From a bacterium UBP1_UBA4783 (GTDB taxonomy: Bacteria > Krumholzibacteriota > Krumholzibacteriia > Krumholzibacteriales > Krumholzibacteriaceae): a stretch of DNA of 41,071 bases. Made by a program: the position numbers and the translations under genes. Where the stretch lies: positions 5,125 through 46,195 of the forward strand of contig DHHB01000005.1 in the NCBI GenBank assembly GCA_002403075.1, given 5' to 3'. The notes under the pieces were generated by a model that saw only the letters and a program-made list of their open reading frames with translations, ran no database searches and was not told the DNA's origin. Positions 39,722-41,071 of this stretch are shown here, one piece after another (position 1 is the first letter of the stretch; the number at the start of each line of letters is the position of its first letter).

Positions 39722-40805
39722 GGCGTTCCGGAACCTCGTCGCGCTCCAGTTCAAGGAGTTCTTCCGCGAGCCCGAGATCATCTTCTGGGCCTTCGTCCTG
39801 CCGATCGTGCTCGCGTGGCTCCTCGGGGTCGCGATCGGATCGAGCAACGGCCTCACGCGGACCGTGGGCGTCGTCGAGAGCGGGGAAGCTCCCCGGGAAT
39901 TCTGGGATACGTGGATCGCAGGGGCGCGCGACGCGCTCGATGCGGCGGCGGATGCGACTGCCGCGGGCGGCCGTGGCGGCGGGGAGGAGATCTCGTTCCG
40001 CGTGCTCCCGCGGGACGAGGCGATCCTCTCGCTCAAGCAGGGGAAGATATCGCTCTTCGTCGAGCGCGGTTCCGGGGGCGGGAGCGTCCGCTACTCCTTC
40101 GATCCGCGGAACGGCGAGGCGCGGATGACCCATCTCCTCGTCGAGAGCGCCCTCGGCGGCGGCGCCGCCGCCACGGGAAACGCCGTCGCCGCCCTCGAGG
40201 TGCAGGGGACGCGCTACATCGACTACCTCGTGCCGGGGCTCCTCGCTATGGACATCATGAGCTCCGTCCTCTGGGGGATCGGGTGGGTGCTCATCGAGAT
40301 CCGCATCAAGAAGCTCCTGCGCCGCATGGCCGCGACGCCGATGCACAAGTCGATGTTCCTCTTCTCCCACTTCACGGCGCGTCTCATCGTGAACGCGATC
40401 GAGTTTCTCGCGCTCTTCCTCTTCGCGCGCTGGTATTTCGGCGTGAAGGTGCAGGGGAGCGTTCCGGCGCTCGTCGCCGTCTTCATCGCGGGAAGCATGG
40501 CGTTCACCGGCATCGCGATCTTCGTCTCCTCCCGCACCGCCAACCCGCGCGCCGGCAACGGGCTCATCAACGCCGTCACCTTCCCGATGATGCTGCTGTC
40601 CGGTATCTTCTTCAGCTACAACCACTTTCCCGAATGGTCGATACGATTCGTCAAGCTCCTGCCGCTCACGATGCTCGCCGACGCCATGCGGAGCATCTTC
40701 AACGAGGGGGCCGGCTTCGCCGAGGTCGGCGTTCCCGCGCTGATACTCGCCGCGGTCGGCGTCGTGTTCTTCGCGGCGGGCATGAAGATCTATAAATGGT
40801 ACTGA
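39714..40805 (+). CDS. ABC-2 type transporter permease
   Basis: A 363-residue membrane protein with the ABC-2 layout: one N-terminal span (IIFWAFVLPIVLAWLLGVAIG), a large extracytoplasmic domain (about 45-175), and five C-terminal spans beginning IDYLVPGLLAMDIMSSVLWG and including NAVTFPMMLLSGIFFSYNHFP and the final LILAAVGVVFFAAGMKIY. The LLRRMAATPMHKSMFLFSH coupling region contacts the ATPase. The overlap with the ATPase gene shows the two are made together. Confidence 0.9.
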   Translation: MNRAFRNLVALQFKEFFREPEIIFWAFVLPIVLAWLLGVAIGSSNGLTRTVGVVESGEAPREFWDTWIAGARDALDAAADATAAGGRGGGEEISFRVLPRDEAILSLKQGKISLFVERGSGGGSVRYSFDPRNGEARMTHLLVESALGGGAAATGNAVAALEVQGTRYIDYLVPGLLAMDIMSSVLWGIGWVLIEIRIKKLLRRMAATPMHKSMFLFSHFTARLIVNAIEFLALFLFARWYFGVKVQGSVPALVAVFIAGSMAFTGIAIFVSSRTANPRAGNGLINAVTFPMMLLSGIFFSYNHFPEWSIRFVKLLPLTMLADAMRSIFNEGAGFAEVGVPALILAAVGVVFFAAGMKIYKWY

Positions 40806-40816
40806 TCCGGGGCGTT

Positions 40817-40825
40817 TGCTATATT
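40817..40825 (+). promoter_or_regulatory. Extended -10 promoter directly before the last gene
   Basis: TGCTATATT is an extended -10 element (TGn followed by TATATT, 40820-40825). The expected start point, about 7 nt downstream, coincides with the ATG at 40832. No ribosome site is present, so a leaderless mRNA is predicted. Confidence 0.5.
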
Positions 40826-40831
40826 CCGGCC

Positions 40832-41071
40832 ATGCGGGTACGGCGGCTTTCGAACTGCGCATGCATCCTCGTCGCGCTTCTGTCGGCGCCGTTGTGCGTC
40901 CGCGCGACGGCACCCGCCGACTCCCTCTCCCGCGAAGGCGCGCTCAAGGTCTACCTCGAGGGATACTCGTCGAGCTACGTGAAGGACAACATCCCCTTCG
41001 TGAACTACGTCCGCGACGCCCGCGCCGCCGATCTCCACATCATCGTGAGCTATATCGGCACGGGCTCGGGC
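40832..41071 (+). CDS. Secreted hypothetical protein, N-terminal part (3' end outside window)
   Basis: The frame is open from ATG 40832 to the window end (80 codons). Residues 1 to about 31 are a signal peptide (RVRRLSNCACILVALLSAPL, cut near VRATAPA). The mature part has DNIPFVNYVRDARAADLHII followed by a Gly/Ser turn. This IPFVNYVRD...DLHI segment resembles a conserved N-terminal region I recall in hypothetical proteins of Bacteroidetes and relatives, for which I know no function. It is preceded by an extended -10 and no Shine-Dalgarno. Confidence 0.6.
   Translation, partial: MRVRRLSNCACILVALLSAPLCVRATAPADSLSREGALKVYLEGYSSSYVKDNIPFVNYVRDARAADLHIIVSYIGTGSG

Overview
The window is a G+C-rich (roughly two-thirds G+C or more) chromosomal segment from a diderm bacterium. 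Evidence for an outer membrane includes an Omp85 protein, a TonB-dependent receptor, a PilQ secretin and lipoproteins. The type IV pilus (T4P) genes lie in the order pilB-pilT-pilC-pilS-pilR-pilA-(ABC transporter)-pilD-pilMNOPQ, as I recall it from Myxococcus. Several other proteins (short ThiC, the C-terminal hypothetical, the receptor style) recall uncultured FCB-group lineages such as Krumholzibacteria, Eisenbacteria or Latescibacteria. I cannot fix the phylum from sequence reading alone. I saw no rRNA, tRNA, CRISPR array, insertion sequence or prophage gene.

Layout. 1-2209: the end of an outer-membrane barrel gene overlapping an Omp85/BamA-TamA-like gene. 2226-5909: promoter, thiC (thiamine pyrimidine synthesis) and a DinG-type Fe-S helicase. 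6057-11426: hutU and hutI (histidine degradation), a TPR protein and a PHP-domain phosphoesterase. 11443-13904: its own promoter, an ECF-type S component and a TonB-dependent receptor, probably a micronutrient uptake pair. 13905-30904: a complete T4aP locus. 30909-33313: rsmD, coaD and an aspartate-type aminotransferase. 33319-35734: a GlcD-like FAD oxidase and the GTPase Obg. 35777-37015, minus strand: a secreted inhibitory-type serpin, the only clear minus-strand gene. 37193-40805: a lipoprotein, a GNAT acetyltransferase, a MenG/UbiE methyltransferase and an ABC-2 exporter pair. 40832-end: the start of a secreted hypothetical protein.

The T4P locus is the most interesting part. It has three transcription starts, in front of pilB, pilA and pilM. 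Each carries a textbook sigma-54 -24/-12 element (TGGCAYG-N4-TTGCS). The locus itself encodes PilS (membrane kinase) and PilR (sigma-54 activator), so it looks like a self-contained PilSR/RpoN regulon covering motors, pilin and the alignment/secretin complex rather than pilin alone. Upstream of the pilB and pilM promoters there are related GCATTGT-type repeats that could be PilR sites. The -24 element to start codon distance is nearly identical in all three (137-140 nt), and each leader of about 112-115 nt can fold into hairpins. A strong intrinsic terminator follows pilA and another follows pilQ.

Between pilA and pilD sit an ABC ATPase, a permease and a membrane-anchored TPR protein, corresponding in position to Myxococcus pilG/H/I. 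Starts were chosen by Shine-Dalgarno spacing. Several genes use TTG or GTG (thiC, hutI, pilB, the TPR genes, rsmD, aspC).
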